From Rhododendron vialii (Eukaryota > Streptophyta > Magnoliopsida > Ericales > Ericaceae): a DNA stretch of 64,000 bases. The notes under the pieces were generated by a model. That model made no database searches and was not told the origin of the DNA. It saw only the letters and a program-made list of their open reading frames with translations. Below, one piece after another: positions 12,912 to 25,103 of this stretch. Location of the stretch: assembly GCF_030253575.1 (NCBI RefSeq), contig NC_080568.1:575501-639500 (forward strand), read 5' to 3'. Numbering within the stretch: the stretch's first letter is position 1; each line of letters begins with the position of its first letter. The position numbers were made by a program, and so were the translations under genes.

Positions 12912-13339
12912 TTTTTAATTATGCAAGTTCATTCGAGAAAAAAAAATGTTATCTTTATATGGTAAGAGAAAAATATTCATCTTGATGAAAAAGTTCAGTT
13001 GATAAGTTTGATGGAGAGTTTTGCCAGTACAAATTTTGAGTCAGAGAGAGGCGTAACGTACAAGATGCCAAACTGGGGAGTTGGATTGGCATCAGTTTTC
13101 TTTTTCTTTTTCTTTTTTTTGCATGCAGAACCTCCAAACCAGTCCTCCATTCGTCACACCACCAGCCTGCAACCCCCAACACGTGTGTTCACCACTTAAT
13201 TGCCAACCCATTTCCCCCTTCTCACCACCCTCTTCTTATCTCTTTTTCTTCTTCTTCTTCCTCTTTATTTCTCTCAAAACAACTAAAAACCCAACATTTA
13301 TCTCTTCATAATATTTGTGGGTTTGATCTTTCTGTTGTA
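12912..13339 (+). promoter_or_regulatory. HSD-like gene promoter and 5' leader
   Basis: Region before the ATG at 13340. The last 130 bp are rich in C and T with TTCTTC runs, typical of a plant 5' leader. I could not fix a TATA box. A poly-T tract lies at about 13097-13119. Confidence 0.4.
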
Positions 13340-16300
13340 ATGGATTTGATAAACTCTGCGCTGAATTGGGTGGTACCGCCGGCAAGCATGGTGATGCTGG
13401 CCTTTGCATGGCCGGCCTTGTCTTTCATCAGTGTCTGTGAGTGGGTTTACAGCTCTTTGTTTAGTGAAGACATGGAAGATAAAGTGGTTATTATCACTGG
13501 AGCTTCTTCTGCCATTGGGGAGGTAACCCCTTCAACCCCCTTCTTTCTTTTAATGCTGTCAACATACAATTAGCCCTGTTAAGATCAAGATTGGATAGAT
13601 TGGATTTCAACCTAAGGTTGTGGTTGGTAGGATCGGTTTCAGATTATCAAAATAGAAAAAAAGAAAAGAGAGAAGAAGTAAAAGATAAAATGTTGACACA
13701 TGGGGACCTTCTTATGTCCTTTCTTGCTCTTCTTTTGGGCATCCAAGTATCTACTATCTTGATCTTTTTTCATTCCACTTTTGTGATGACAACATCTTCT
13801 TAACTTGCTGTTTGGTGTCTCTGTTTTCTATTAAGCTATTATTTCTCAATCAATTTGGCTTAAGCAAACACCTCCTGATTATAGGCTTTCTATCATGCAA
13901 ACTGTCGTTAAATCATCTTAGGCACCTTAATATAGTACACGAGTGGAGGGAGAGAAAGTTAGGGCATTGCAGTATAAAACCTTGAATGGAAGAACCTTGA
14001 TTGGACTGACTGAAGAAGATATTAGAGCTTCCATAAGCTCTTGGAGAAATGTAAAGAAGACTGATTGAAATAGATTGATAGCTAGATTAGATTGGTGGGC
14101 CTCTTGCAGGATTTGATCCTTGAGTTGGCTTTGTCTCTAGCTCAGTTCTGTTTTGGTAGTTTTGGTTTGCTTGGTCTGTTGATGCCGTCCAGGATTGTCT
14201 CTGGCTGGCTATGGTTGTCATGGCTTAGGCCGTTTTGGTTTGGGGTTTGTTTTCTTAAATGAAATCAATTTACCAAAAAAATAGTATCAGAACACGAGGC
14301 CAAAGATGTTTGGCGTTTAATTTACCAACAGCCAATATAATGATACATTTCAGTTTCTGCTTCAATCAGCTTGCTGCCAATTGACCATCTAGTCTTCTAA
14401 CACCATCCCCATGTACTAAACCAAACTTTTCGCCGAAAAAATGAACCCCAAAGCCTTCCCTTTTATTACTTTACCCATCGTATTTGGTTTTAGTTTGTGC
14501 TGACGGTAGCAGATCAATCAAATTGCTGTGTGTCCTTCCATATAGACACATGCTTCATCACTCATCTAAGTTAGCATCACGTGGACTGTGCAATTTTTAT
14601 GCCATTTTCCTGATCAAGTCCTAGAATGTCTTCTTTTTTATATGTAGCAAATAGCCTATGAATATGCCAAAAGGAAAGTCAATCTCGTATTGGTTGCTCG
14701 GAGAGAGACGAGGCTATGGGGGATTGGTGAGAATGCAAGATGTCTGGGTGCAAAGCATGTCATGATAATGGCTGCAGATGTTGTCAAGGAAGATGATTGT
14801 AGGAGATTCGTCAATCAGACCATCAACTTCTACGGGCGGGGTAAGTCTGGATGCTGGCCCCTATCACTTGTTATGGATGGATGTATCTAGACAGTATCAT
14901 GGATGCATATATATCGTGGTTATTTTAGTAACAGTGCTTATTGTCAACATGAATTGAAGAAAAAAATGGGCGTAAAAGCAAAGCATGCCTGAAATTATGT
15001 GTAATCAATCAAAATGCTTACATCGTGGCACTTGCACCAATCCTACTGAATTTGTCCACGGCCATGGATTCTTGCAGAATCCACCAATAGGAAAGAAAAT
15101 GATGGGGAAACTCGGAGTTCGTGTCGTCCTTACTTCAAGTACATTTTACTGTATACCTTTTTGTTTCTATCTATTGTCTTAATAAATCTGTCCACAAGTC
15201 CAAGATCCAATCACAAAGCAATGCAGTCCATCTAAAGGAGCATCTTCTCCAACCAAATGAAGAAAATTAATTCTGTAATTTCTGTTGTGCTTTTTAGTTT
15301 CTTTTAGTTAGTGTGGCATATTATTCTTATTTTGAATTTTCTGCAGTGGATCATCTGGTAAACACAGCAAGTTTGGGGCATACGTTCTACTTCGAGGAAG
15401 CTCCTGACACATCCGTGTTTCCCGTTTTGATGGTAATGATAGAAAGAAGCAATCTCAATTACAAGAAACCTTAAGCAATTCGCTACAAATTAGATGTACA
15501 GATTAAGATGCACCTTTATGTTAGTTGTCACCGAGAGGCTTTGATTTTATTTCACTTCCAGGACATAAACTTTTGGGGAAATGTTTATCCTACCTATGTT
15601 ACTCTTCCTTACCTACGGCAATACAATGGCCGGATCGTAGTTAACGCATCGGTGGAGAGCTGGTTGCCCTTGCCAAGAATGAGCATATACTCCGTGAGTA
15701 ATTGTGAATGGTACAGTGCATGATGTTTTAATATCCCTTTAAAAGATGAATCAATCTGTTTGTTCTCTGTAGCTTGTGAAAGGAAATATTCTATCTTGCA
15801 GAATGATTTTAGTCATGATAACTATTATAGCCTTGATGGCATAAAAAGAAGAGGAAAATGTGTTTTTAAGCCGGTTAAAGAATCAGGTTGTCAAAAATAA
15901 ATTCACGGTAGGACTGATGAGGGGACTGTGCGAACATTCCAACATAACTTGAGCACAGTCTAATTACAAGCTAAAGGCAATATGATAATTATCGAACTAA
16001 CTGGATTGGGCTTGGATTCCTTGGAATGACATTTTTTCTTCAGTCATAAGCAAAATTAGTATCATAAAATTATGAAATCTATCATGGAGGTTCGTAATAT
16101 ACGTTTAGTTTAGTTTTGAAGATTTCAACCCCTTATGGAGATTAAAAGCTACGACTAAAATAGGTTGAATTGGAAAAATGCTAGAATCCCTACTTTGTGG
16201 GTTATGTAATGCATGATTCGAATTTCTGAATTACCAAAAAAAGAAGCAGCATGATTCACACAAATATATGGATGAAATCAACCAATCTTCCCAATGGCAA

Positions 16301-17881
16301 AGGAACTTCATAAGCATAGAAGATAGATTCTGCCAAACTGCGAAGGTCCTGGCTGCCGCCTTAGTCCTCCCAGAAAATTCTCCTTATCCAAAGGCCCCAG
16401 TTGTCCAAATGCCTTACAAGATAGGCTATTTGGTTGTTGAGTCTGAGGCTGCCAAAAACCTTAGGCCACCACTCTCTTCTTCTTTTTTGAAGAAGGAGAA
16501 GGGACGAGACATGTGGTGCAGACCGTGCGGTGGTGCCAGTGGATAGGTTTTATGCACTGTTCTGTGTGCTCTGTTGATTGTTGTTTTACTTGAGAGGTTA
16601 ACTGGGATTCAATGGACATTAAGTGATTCTATCTGAGTTTATTTTATATGTTCTTCGTACGGTTGTCAGAAGCTCATTCGAGCATGTTTCCTGGTTTTTT
16701 CAACTGCAAAGCAACTACTTAGTGGTGTTGTTCTGTGCTTGATTTGTTCTACTAGGCAGCGAAGGCAGCTCTAATAAACTTTTATGAGACCCTGAGGTTT
16801 GAAATTAGAGAGGATGTTGGAATAACACTTGCAACTCATGGTTGGATGGGGACTGAAATGCACAGGGGCAAATTAATGGTAGAAGAAGGTGCAGAGATGC
16901 AGTGGAAGGAAGAAAGAGAAGTAAGTTGCTTGTCATATAGTTTGTGCTTCTCCATTGCTACATACAATTTGGGCTGTCTTGGTAAACATTTTCTCGTGAA
17001 ATAAATGGCTTTTAGTTCCTACTCACATTTGGAAACAAAAGTGATCTGAATGATACCTTTAGCATTTCATTCCACTCTACAACTTGCAGCCGTGTGATTT
17101 AAGTCTTCTATATGATCAACCAGTGACATGTTTCGCATTTGGATTATAATGTGGGTAATGATCCTAGTTGAGTTCGCAAGTTGGATCTGTAGAGGGATTT
17201 TTGGGTGATAATGATTAGGAATGGAAGAAGATATTCTTTGTTGGTGTTGTATTCCTCTCTCAAAATTGCAGTTACGTGATTAAAGTATCTTATATGATCA
17301 GCGAGGGACGTGGAACTTTTTGTATCATCATGTGTTAAGGACCTTAGGTTGTTTTTGGATGTTGGATTTGTAGAGGGTTTTTTGGCAGGAAATGAAAGGG
17401 ATGGGAAAAGATATTCAAAGGTATCCAAATCTTTTCTTATCTATCCACCTTGCCTTTCTTTTTCCTTCACAAACCATTAATGTGAATACAGCCTTATGGA
17501 ATTCGGTTGTTCCTAGAATGGAATCTTTGAGTTCGAATTGCCAAATTAACCAATACGCTTTGGGTGAAGGTACATGCTGCCGACAGAAAAGTGGAGGCAT
17601 TTGCAAGGTTGATTGTTTCCGGTGCTTGTCGAGGAGATGCATATGTGAAGTACCCAAGTTGGTACGATGTGTTCCTCCTTTACAGGGCATTTGCGCCGAA
17701 TATCCTAAATTGGACATTCCGCCTGCTTTTGTCAAACAATGGGGCAAGAAGAACGTCCCTCGTCGGAACAGGAAGGCCTCTTCCAGAGAGTTCTCCTCCT
17801 AGGAAGCTTCTCACCAGTCCTTCTAACTTCTCTCAAGCCCCTCTTCAGCAGCAGCCGCTGCAGATGCAGAGAATGGAATAG
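13340..17881 (+). CDS. 11-beta-hydroxysteroid dehydrogenase-like SDR (steroleosin type)
   Basis: Complete short-chain dehydrogenase/reductase gene. Exons: 13340-13522, 14648-14840, 15347-15432, 15562-15693, 16756-16920 and 17570-17881; phases agree and give 356 aa, close to the plant HSD family length. Order of parts: hydrophobic N-terminal segment (about residues 8-40) for oil-body or ER anchoring, cofactor motif TGASSAIG (53-60), NTAS (131-134) in the NNAG position, catalytic Ser in NASVES (about 184), and Tyr197-SAA-Lys201 as the YxxxK pair. The family oxidises or reduces sterol-like alcohols with NADP(H) and affects brassinosteroid-related growth and seed oil bodies; the substrate here is unknown. 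The C-terminal 40 residues are rich in Ser, Pro and Gln. The exon 6 acceptor (AG at 17568-17569) has a weak pyrimidine tract but keeps the conserved frame. No break is visible. Confidence 0.92.
14100..14290 (+). mobile_element. Possible LINE 3' tail in HSD intron 1
   Basis: A G/T-rich stretch (TTTGGTTTGCTTGG and the like) followed by AATGAAATCAATTTACC and an A tract near 14275-14281. This is how truncated plant LINE copies end. No coding part remains. Confidence 0.4.
17055..17421. repeat. Diverged tandem duplication in HSD intron 5
   Basis: Two imperfect copies of about 185 bp lie head to tail (about 17055-17242 and 17243-17421). Both contain the order TTGCAG, GTGATT, TATATGATCA, TTGGAT..GTAGAGGG and AAGATATTC. 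Confidence 0.6.
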
Positions 17882-18884
17882 AAGTGTTACTGCACGTATC
17901 ACTTGAGTTTGAGTTTGCTTCGCACACATGTTTCTGTTGTGTTGTGTTTTTAATGCTGTTGTCAGATTTTTGCGGAAAACATTTCAAACGGATTGATTTT
18001 ATTGTGTGGTGAATAGTGAATAAGCCTTTGGTTGGTCTCTCTGATGTCTGAAGGGAAGAGTTGGGAATTGACATTTTGAATGAGGCAGATGAAAGAAACT
18101 CTAAAAGAGGCTTTGGTATTGGTACTGATAGAGAATTAACGTCAGATGATTTCCTGCAAATTCTCTTGCTCTTAACAGTTGAGTGTGTGTTGGGCCACAA
18201 AGTTATGGTGTTTTACTGAATTATCCATCTGATATTGGCCCTTCAACTTCCCAATTCCTTTCATAGATTTTCCTGATCTGTTTGTAACTTTAACGCAAGG
18301 GCCATAATCTTCTTGCAGGCAGGGTTTCTCCTTGTGCTAGGAATGGTCCTTCTCCAGTTGTGTAGTGTTTCCGTTTGGAGAATTTCCATTAGAATTGCCA
18401 ACGAACCTCTTCCATTTGGAGAATTTCCATTAGCATTGCCAACGAACCTCTTCAATTGAGTGTTAGGGTTTTGGTCTCAAGTGTTTGGGTTTTGCGAGAC
18501 CAAAATCAGCTGGGTCCTCCATCGATCAATATGTTCCTATCTCCTGTTTTTCTGTTGGTAAAATCTGTGTTCCTTCTAACCCATTAGAAGGCGTTTGTTA
18601 ATGTTAGGGCACGCATGACGGTTATATACTACAGATTCAAATTGTTAGGGCACGCGTGACGATTATGTACTACAGATATTACCAACCAATTTCCTTCTTG
18701 ATTCCTGGACAACCCAAATCACCCTTTCCAGAGACAAAACAGAAGGGACTAAAAAACTATCGAAAACAAAACTACGTCAATGCTAATTCTCAAGACTCGA
18801 GAGAGAGAAAAATTACAAACAAATGACAACTGAATCAATAACCCTTTTCTCTAATTTGTTATCTGCTTCAATCATTGGTGTTCC
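17882..18884. other. Spacer with HSD 3' UTR and two small tandem repeats
   Basis: Follows the HSD stop codon. It holds two two-copy tandem repeats with a period of 41 bp, at 18374-18455 (TTTGGAGAATTTCCATTAG core) and 18603-18684 (GTTAGGGCACGC core). No gene is seen. Confidence 0.6.
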
Positions 18885-20104
18885 TCAATCGCTCTGAATC
18901 ACTGGAACTGTTGGTTTTTCAGGTTCGCAATATTGCCCCATCATTTTTGCAGCCAATGGAAGCCCGGCACACTTCTCAACAATCTTCCCTTTCAAATCCT
19001 CCAACTGTTTGTGATATTCCCTGGCTGAATCTACGAAAATCTTCCAGCAACTCTCCGGATCAAAAAAAGGCATTCTATGCAAGTTATCCTCACCCACCAT
19101 TTCAAACGCCAATTTCTCAATCCTAGTATTTACAATAACCGCTCCCCCATACCCTTTCGGCAATCCGTAGGCAAGTTTTTCAGAGCAAATGTATACATCT
19201 TTCTCTAAAGAACAGAAAGTACAAAAATCAACGGACTGTACTTTTCTTCTTCGCTCCATACATCATCTAGTACAATTAGGTACCTCTTGCCTGTTAATTG
19301 CATGCGGAGTGCCAAGAGAAGCACTTTAAGGCCGTCTTTCTCTTTTGCCGAATCAGTGAGGGTTTCTTCAACTCCAAGAGATATCAACATTCTCCTCACA
19401 ATCTCCCTTCGAGGATCAGAATCATCATTGGGCTGTTTTGACACGCATACCCAGATTCTTGGAAAAAAGTGGTTCTTCACTTCTGGCTTGTTGAAAACCA
19501 ATTGGGATAGTGTAGTTTTTCCTATTCCTATCATCCCAACAACTCCAATCACACTAAACCGAAGATCATCGTCATCGTTCCCCGAAATGAATCTTTTCTG
19601 AAGATACAAGGCTTCGACATGAATTCCATGAACCTTAGTTTCGTCCACGAATTCATCACTCCATCGATAAACTTGAATTTCTTCACCCAAGATGGGTTCA
19701 TTGCTAGTTCCACCCACTGAATGAGTAATATGGCTTCCATCAACCACATAGAGTTGCTTACAAATCATATCCAACTTTGCGAATTTGAAAACGAGTGAAA
19801 GGGATGTCGGGGAGTATGGGTTTTTGTTCTTCTTTAGCTGCGTTTGCCGTCTTCCCAACAAGTTTTCGAGGGTGTAAAGCTTTTCCCTCAGATTTGTTGT
19901 GTGATTTGGAAAGTCAAGTAATTCCTTCACACGCTTGAATTTGGGAGAGAGTTGAGCTGGTTTGGCATGGATACGGTGTTCTGCTCTCTCTGATTCATCA
20001 AGTGCTTTCTTTAGTTTGGCTACAAGGTACTTTTCAACATCGCCAGCAATTTCAGGACTCCCCAATAAGATAGCCTTCTTGTTTCTCTTTTCCCTATTAG
20101 TGGG
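18885..20104 (-). pseudogene. CC-NB-ARC part of a resistance gene (NLR), truncated
   Basis: N-terminal half of a CC-NB-ARC protein. Visible in order: partial coiled-coil region (EKYLVAKLKKALDESERAEH), P-loop GMIGIGKTT, RNBS-A-like RIWVCVS, kinase-2 KRYLIVLDDVW, then in a second frame GYGGAVIVNTR (RNBS-B) and EKCAGLPLAAK (GLPL). The change of frame falls near 19210-19260, directly after kinase-2, so at least one frameshift is present unless the assembly is wrong. The reading stops shortly after GLPL; no winged helix or LRR follows. No ATG fits the coiled-coil start: the frame stays open upstream of 20065 without one. Sequence style suggests the group annotated as RPP13-like protein 4 (ZAR1 relatives). 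It is probably non-functional. Confidence 0.8.
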
Positions 20105-21074
20105 ATTGATCCTCTGATAACCCCCTCCCTATACAAAAACAATTGAACACTTGGCCCCACTTTGGGGAAAAACTCCACACGCACACAAATATTCAATATA
20201 TCGACATCAACATTCGTGGCTCCACCACGTGTTGAAAGGGGTCAAGCGATTCAAAAAACTAACTAAAATTTTGTACATTTTACATGTAACTCAATTTTTC
20301 TTTAATATTTTTGGCACTGAATAATTCATCCTTAACCAAAGTAAATCAAAAGTCTCTTAAATTTGTGAGTAAGTAGATAATATGCCTCATCAAAACAAAA
20401 GAAAACAAAATGGGCCACAATTTTTTTACCAACTCGTCTATTGGAGAAATGAGCAACTGTATTACCAAACTTTCCTCCAACAGAATGCAGGCTAAACATG
20501 CCAAGTATTTGTAGGATTTATTTCTTGAACCTTAAGATCTAACAGCGAGTATCTGCATATGTATTCACACACACATATAATATTGTGTGTGTGTGTGAGA
20601 GAGAGAGAGAGAGCACATATAATATTGTGTGTGTGTGTGTGCGTGTGAGAGAGAGAGAGAGAGAGGACCTTGTTCGTTGAGGCCTTCCTTAATTCTGCTG
20701 TAAAAAAAAGGCGTTGGTGTTGAGGAAAAATCAGCATAAACCTGGTGAAGCCTTGTTCGAAAAAATCACTCTTGGCTTTAATAAGTCACAACAGCGCTTG
20801 ATTCTTCAATGAAGAATCAAGAAGACACATATAGCAACAAGAAGACACATATTCAATGCAACAAGAAGACACATATAGCAAATACAAACAGTTAGAGACA
20901 CGTACACACGAGCTTTAGTCACATAATCCTTCAGTAGAACTGTCTGCTCTCGTTCTCAATCCTCGCTCTCGCGAAGTTAAGTAGATTGGGATGCTTTTTA
21001 AAAGATGCTTTCACGCACGCGCATTATGTGACTTAGTACATGAGATACAACCAGCTAGTGAATCATGAAACAAT
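20105..21074. other. Spacer between the NLR halves
   Basis: AT-rich sequence with microsatellites (20565-20666) and short repeats of AAGAAGACACATAT at about 20818-20878. No gene is seen. Confidence 0.5.
20565..20666. repeat. Doubled compound microsatellite with palindromic core
   Basis: The block CACATATAATATTG, then a GT run, then a GA run occurs twice in tandem. The ACACAC..ATATAATAT..GTGTGT part can fold on itself. Confidence 0.85.
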
Positions 21075-21745
21075 TTACAAAGGATTTTTTTTTTGATCAA
21101 GGAAATAAATCCATTCACAGAAACAAAGCGGCACTTACAATGGATCCCAACTGAAAAAACAAAGATAAGAACAAACAAGACTTCTAGCAAATAAAAACAG
21201 AATAGAGACTAATATCTATGATCTATATATGAGCCTAAAACTCTTAACGCATACTGCAAAACAGACCGAAAACAAGTTCAGCAAGCTATGACCAAAAACC
21301 CCCGAGTGTTGCTTAGCTGCAAGCCTGCAACTCAAAGTATTGTAACGGCAATGTGGAATCCAAGCAATACAAGATATAACAAACCAAAAATCCAAACACC
21401 ATTACCATCACCACCACTACTGTTGAATATTGAAACAACACCGCGGTGATGCAGCAGCAGCTGAGATAAAGGAAAAAGAGCAAAAAACACAGAAACTCTC
21501 AAACCTGAGATTGGGAGAGAAGAACCCTCACCAAAAAGGAGAGGTTACTAAATTGAGAAAAGTCATCACTGATGAGGAAGGAAAACACCCATCAAGGGTA
21601 AAGCCCTTCCCTCCCGCCCCTGCATATGGGTGGTGAAGACCCTACTGGGAGTGAGGGGAAGGAAGAGAGCAAGGCAGTTAGGTTTTTATTTGCTTAGGGA
21701 GAGAGGATTTGGGTTAGAGAATGGGGAGAGTTTCAAATTGAATGG
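21075..21745 (-). mobile_element. Possible LINE-like retroposon 3' part
   Basis: Read on the minus strand this stretch ends TGGATTTATTTCCTTGATC followed by nine A (plus-strand poly-T at about 21088-21096), as truncated plant LINEs do. Upstream is T/G-rich sequence without a coding frame. It separates the LRR half from the NB-ARC half of the NLR remnants. Confidence 0.4.
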
Positions 21746-21829
21746 TGCAACAGAAATATATTCAAAAGAATAGCCCAAAAAGAAATCACATACTGTTGTT
21801 TATTTTGGCGTACACATTGTTTGTATTGC

Positions 21830-23110
21830 TCATCTCATTTTTTCTTCATCCAAACTCCACACTCGTTGCATGGGAATGAAGTCAGTCTCAGGCATTCTAC
21901 CTTCTCCAAGTATCTCAAGTTCGGAAATAAATCCTGCAGTTCCCTCTAATCCAGTCAAGTACTTAAGACTTAATTTCTCCACTTCCCACCTGACCTTTTC
22001 TAACCCCACATCTACTACATTCTTGCCATCAAAATCCTGGATTGGACCCAGATCAGAGAATTTACCTCCTCTGATATCAAGCTTCCTTAAGCTCTTCATA
22101 TTGCTAGCCATCAGCCATTTGGGTAGAATCATCTTAGGGAAACACTGAAGTTCCAGTTTTATCAGTTGCAAGGTAAGCACTTGCTCTACTCCGCTGTCAT
22201 CTTTCTTGTCAGTCTTACAACCCTTAGCTCGTACAGAGCCCCTTCCCCAAGCGATTGTTAGCTTCTTCAGAGCGTTGTACTGATTCAAAGCATGCAGATC
22301 TCTTTTTGATGGAAAATCATTGTCACTGGTGTGAACACCCAATTTTCGGAGGTTTGTTAATTTTCCCAAATCCGTTCGATTGCAGGAGGTTTTTCGATCA
22401 GAATCTCCAACCACAAAGCCACTAAGGACTTCGAGTTTGGAGAGCAATGCAAGTCCCTTGGGCATATGATCCAAAAGGTAACACTGCGACATGTCCAAGT
22501 GTGTAAAATTCTTGAGCAACCCAATTCCTTCTGGAATCACCTCAAGGTTGTGACAAGCCCTAATGTCAAGGATCGTGTGGTAAGCTCATTGAGCTTCAAA
22601 ATGGACTCAGGAAGCTGCACAATTCTAGAGATTCCTTGAAGACTCAAAAACCTGAGGTCTTTGACATGTTCCAACCCATCCAAAACAATCACATTTTTCA
22701 TCTTCAGAGTAATGGTGTCCTCAACTTCAATGTGATGCTTGCCCGAGGCTTGCCACCTTCCCAGGTAAAGAACAATGACGTTGTTCATCTTTGCAAACAA
22801 TTCTGGCGAGAATTGAAGAGTGTCCTCATCAATATTAAATAATGAATGAAGTTTTTCTAAATGCTCGATCTTTGTTAACCCTTTACCCTTTAAGCATGCC
22901 CGAAGAGAACTACAGTCATCCTCTTTAATATTGCCCTCATCATTAAAATCGAAGAAGTTATCTCTCTTGGCAAGCTTAATCACCATAGAGCGAACAAAGG
23001 GTGCATCTTGCATATGTCGTCCTCAAGGCTAAGATTTTTGCGCATGTGCGCAACAAATCCCTTTGCAACAAGATTGTTAAAGTACTCATTGGCGAGGGAG
23101 ACTCAAATTC
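21830..23110 (-). pseudogene. LRR half of a resistance gene (NLR), truncated
   Basis: C-terminal half of an NLR. Upstream end reads ANEYFNNLVAKGFVAHMRKN then ICKMHP, the winged-helix to MHD region of the NB-ARC domain. After a frame change near 23000 comes FVRSMVIKLAKRDNFFDF. LRR-type stretches follow (LRFLSLQGISRIVQLPESIL). A second frame change near 22580 leads into ILDIRACHNLEVIPEGIGLL and LEVLSGFVVGDSDR, and the reading ends with a stop at 21830. So at least two frameshifts exist, and the coiled coil, P-loop and GLPL parts are missing upstream. It lies 5' of the NB-ARC half on the same strand, the reverse of the normal order, so the two cannot be one gene as arranged. Related to the RPP13-like protein 4 group by its pattern. 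Confidence 0.8.
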
Positions 23111-23300
23111 TTGCTCAAATTTTTAGAAGGCTATTTTGATGCCGCTTAAATTTATTCAAATTTTAGAGTGCTGAAATTTATATGGAACTTTTACTCAAAT
23201 AGAGGCTGGAGATGCTCTTAGGAAAGAAAATTGAAATACTATCAGAGAACAAATCATTAAAACTATTTCAAAACAAATCAATAATGTCACAAATTCTATG

Positions 23301-23732
23301 CTAGCAATCCTCAACTATAAAAAAAAAACTCCAACAAAACACTACGTAATAAAACCCAGAAATAAAAACCAAAAGAAGAAAAGAAATCTCACGTCCGCTG
23401 CCGTCATTTGGCCTGGTTTCGTTTCTCCCGCCGTTGTTTTCATTTGGCTCTGGCTCCGTCAATCTGGGTTCGCCGTTGTTGTTGTTAACTGATTTGGGTT
23501 TTGGATTTTGGTGCTTGAATGTGAGAAGAATGCATATACAAGTAGATTTGGTGGATTCCTTTTTCGGTTTTGGTAGATCTACGACTAGTGGTTTTGAATT
23601 TTCTTTGGGATTGGTCGGCGGGATCAGGATTGAGTTGCTGGAAATGGAGTAGGAAGAGAAGTTTGTGTCTTCGATGGGAAAGATCTCGTGAGAAGTGCCC
23701 GAGGAGGAGGGGACATCAGATGGCAAGGACAT
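23301..23732 (-). CDS. Open frame of unknown nature
   Basis: A minus-strand frame with an ATG at 23732 (MSLPSDVPSSSGTSHEIF) codes a Ser-, Pro- and Asn-rich stretch, then a hydrophobic end. A possible donor (GGAC then GTGAGA) near residue 115 would make it a first exon, but no second exon is found because mobile elements follow. I recognise no family. It may be a relict or chance frame. Confidence 0.2.
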   Translation of the reverse strand: MSLPSDVPSSSGTSHEIFPIEDTNFSSYSISSNSILIPPTNPKENSKPLVVDLPKPKKESTKSTCICILLTFKHQNPKPKSVNNNNGEPRLTEPEPNENNGGRNETRPNDGSGREISFLLLVFISGFYYVVFCWSFFFIVEDC

Positions 23733-23810
23733 TTTTAGTGGTTTATTTTGAATTTTGACGCAACAGAGAGAATTGAGGAGAGTGATGCGTTTCCGTTAAT
23801 GATATACGTA

Positions 23811-24046
23811 CCGACAGATTTGTAGGGAAACCGTACTGACCGGCCGCGCCGGGCTGTCTCCGGCTCTCGGACGGCCGATCCGAGCCGTCCAAAAATTTTA
23901 TAAAAAAAAATCGAGGAGCCTTTGCAGGAATCAACGGCATCCGATGTGTGCATGGTGCTTGATCTAAACACCCTTTTTTCATGTATATGTAGATTGGCCC
24001 CGGCGCGGCCGATCGTTACGGTTTCCCTACAAATCTGTCGGTACAC
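23811..24046. mobile_element. Foldback MITE with GC-rich arms
   Basis: Ends are the exact inverted copies GTACCGACAGATTTG and CAAATCTGTCGGTAC; the perfect match runs about 28 bp and weaker pairing continues (GGCCGCGCCGGG against CCCCGGCGCGGCC). The core motif ATCCGAGCCGTCCAAAAAT recurs in similar form in the element at 44927-45299, so the two may be related. Confidence 0.8.
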
Positions 24047-24090
24047 ATAGCATGACTCGTGGGTTTCAATGGAACTGGGAGTGGGAGTAA

Positions 24091-24300
24091 GGCTTCGTTC
24101 CAGTTTCGGAAAAAAGAAATTTTTAGAAAAGTACGGTAATTTTAAACACAAAAATTATGTAGTTACATAAATAATTTTTTTATTAATATAAATCACGTTT
24201 AATATATTTTATTGAAATTTTTTAAACAGTGAAAAAAAATTAAAATTTTATTCTTATTTTTATTATATTTAAACTTAAAATTATCTTTTTTTTAAAAAGA
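24091..24300. mobile_element. Tourist-like MITE, left part
   Basis: Begins GGCTTCGTTCC after TAA and carries the family body (ATTATGTAGTTACATAAATA, then ATTGAAAT). It resembles the copies at 47753, 49391 and 55740. The right end is not clear, so it may be truncated. Confidence 0.45.
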
Positions 24301-24455
24301 AAGCCCAACCACACCTGATTGATGAGAAGATGTGAAGATGGGGTTTATTTATTTCTTTACCAACCTGTTTACACACACTGATGTTCAATTTTCGGGTCAG
24401 AAGAATAAAAAGCCCAGTTGGTTTCTACTTATGTCGGCATGTTTGATTCGGAGGG

Positions 24456-25103
24456 AAAATTTCAAAAAAACCTCTGAACTTTCTGACAACTTGCAAAAAA
24501 ACATCTGAACTTTCACTATTTACAAAAAAACACCTAAACTTAGCATTCCGTTAACAATTAGGTCCTTGCCGTCGAATTCCGTCTAGTCCTAATGGATGGA
24601 GCTAACGGAAGGCGTTAACTTTTTTATTTTTTTTTTACTTTTTACATTCAAAAATTACTTTTAACTCTTTCTTTTTTTATTGGTAAATAAATATGCAATA
24701 AAGTTCTTTTTTTTCCTTACTATTTATCAAAAATTACTTTAACTCTATTTTTTACTATTTACAAAAATAACCTTAACTACCATCTTTTTTGTTACTTTCA
24801 AATTTTACGTTTCCCCTTCTTTCTCTCTCTCCTCCTCTTTTTTTTTAGAACTTTAACCCCACTCCACCAATCAATTGCCAAAGCTCTAGTTGTAATTTCA
24901 GAAATTCAAAATTGCTTTTAACCTCCTTTTTTTCAGCATTCTTGTTTTTTATATTTTTTACTTTCAAAATTACTTTTAACTCTTTATTTTTAGTAGTAAA
25001 TAAATATGAAATAAAGTTTTTTTTTCTTACTATTTATCAAGAATTACTTTAACTGTAATCTTTACTATTTATAATAATAACTTCAAGACCCATTTTTACT
25101 TTC

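Noticed and set aside
16268-16546. 92-codon plus-strand open frame in HSD intron 4
   Set aside because: It lies between exons that splice in phase and matches no family I know. It is most likely a chance frame or a decayed insert.
17392-17802. 136-codon frame overlapping HSD exon 6
   Set aside because: It is a shadow in another frame. The 17570-17881 frame carries the conserved HSD sequence (LIVSGACRGDAYVKYPSWYD).
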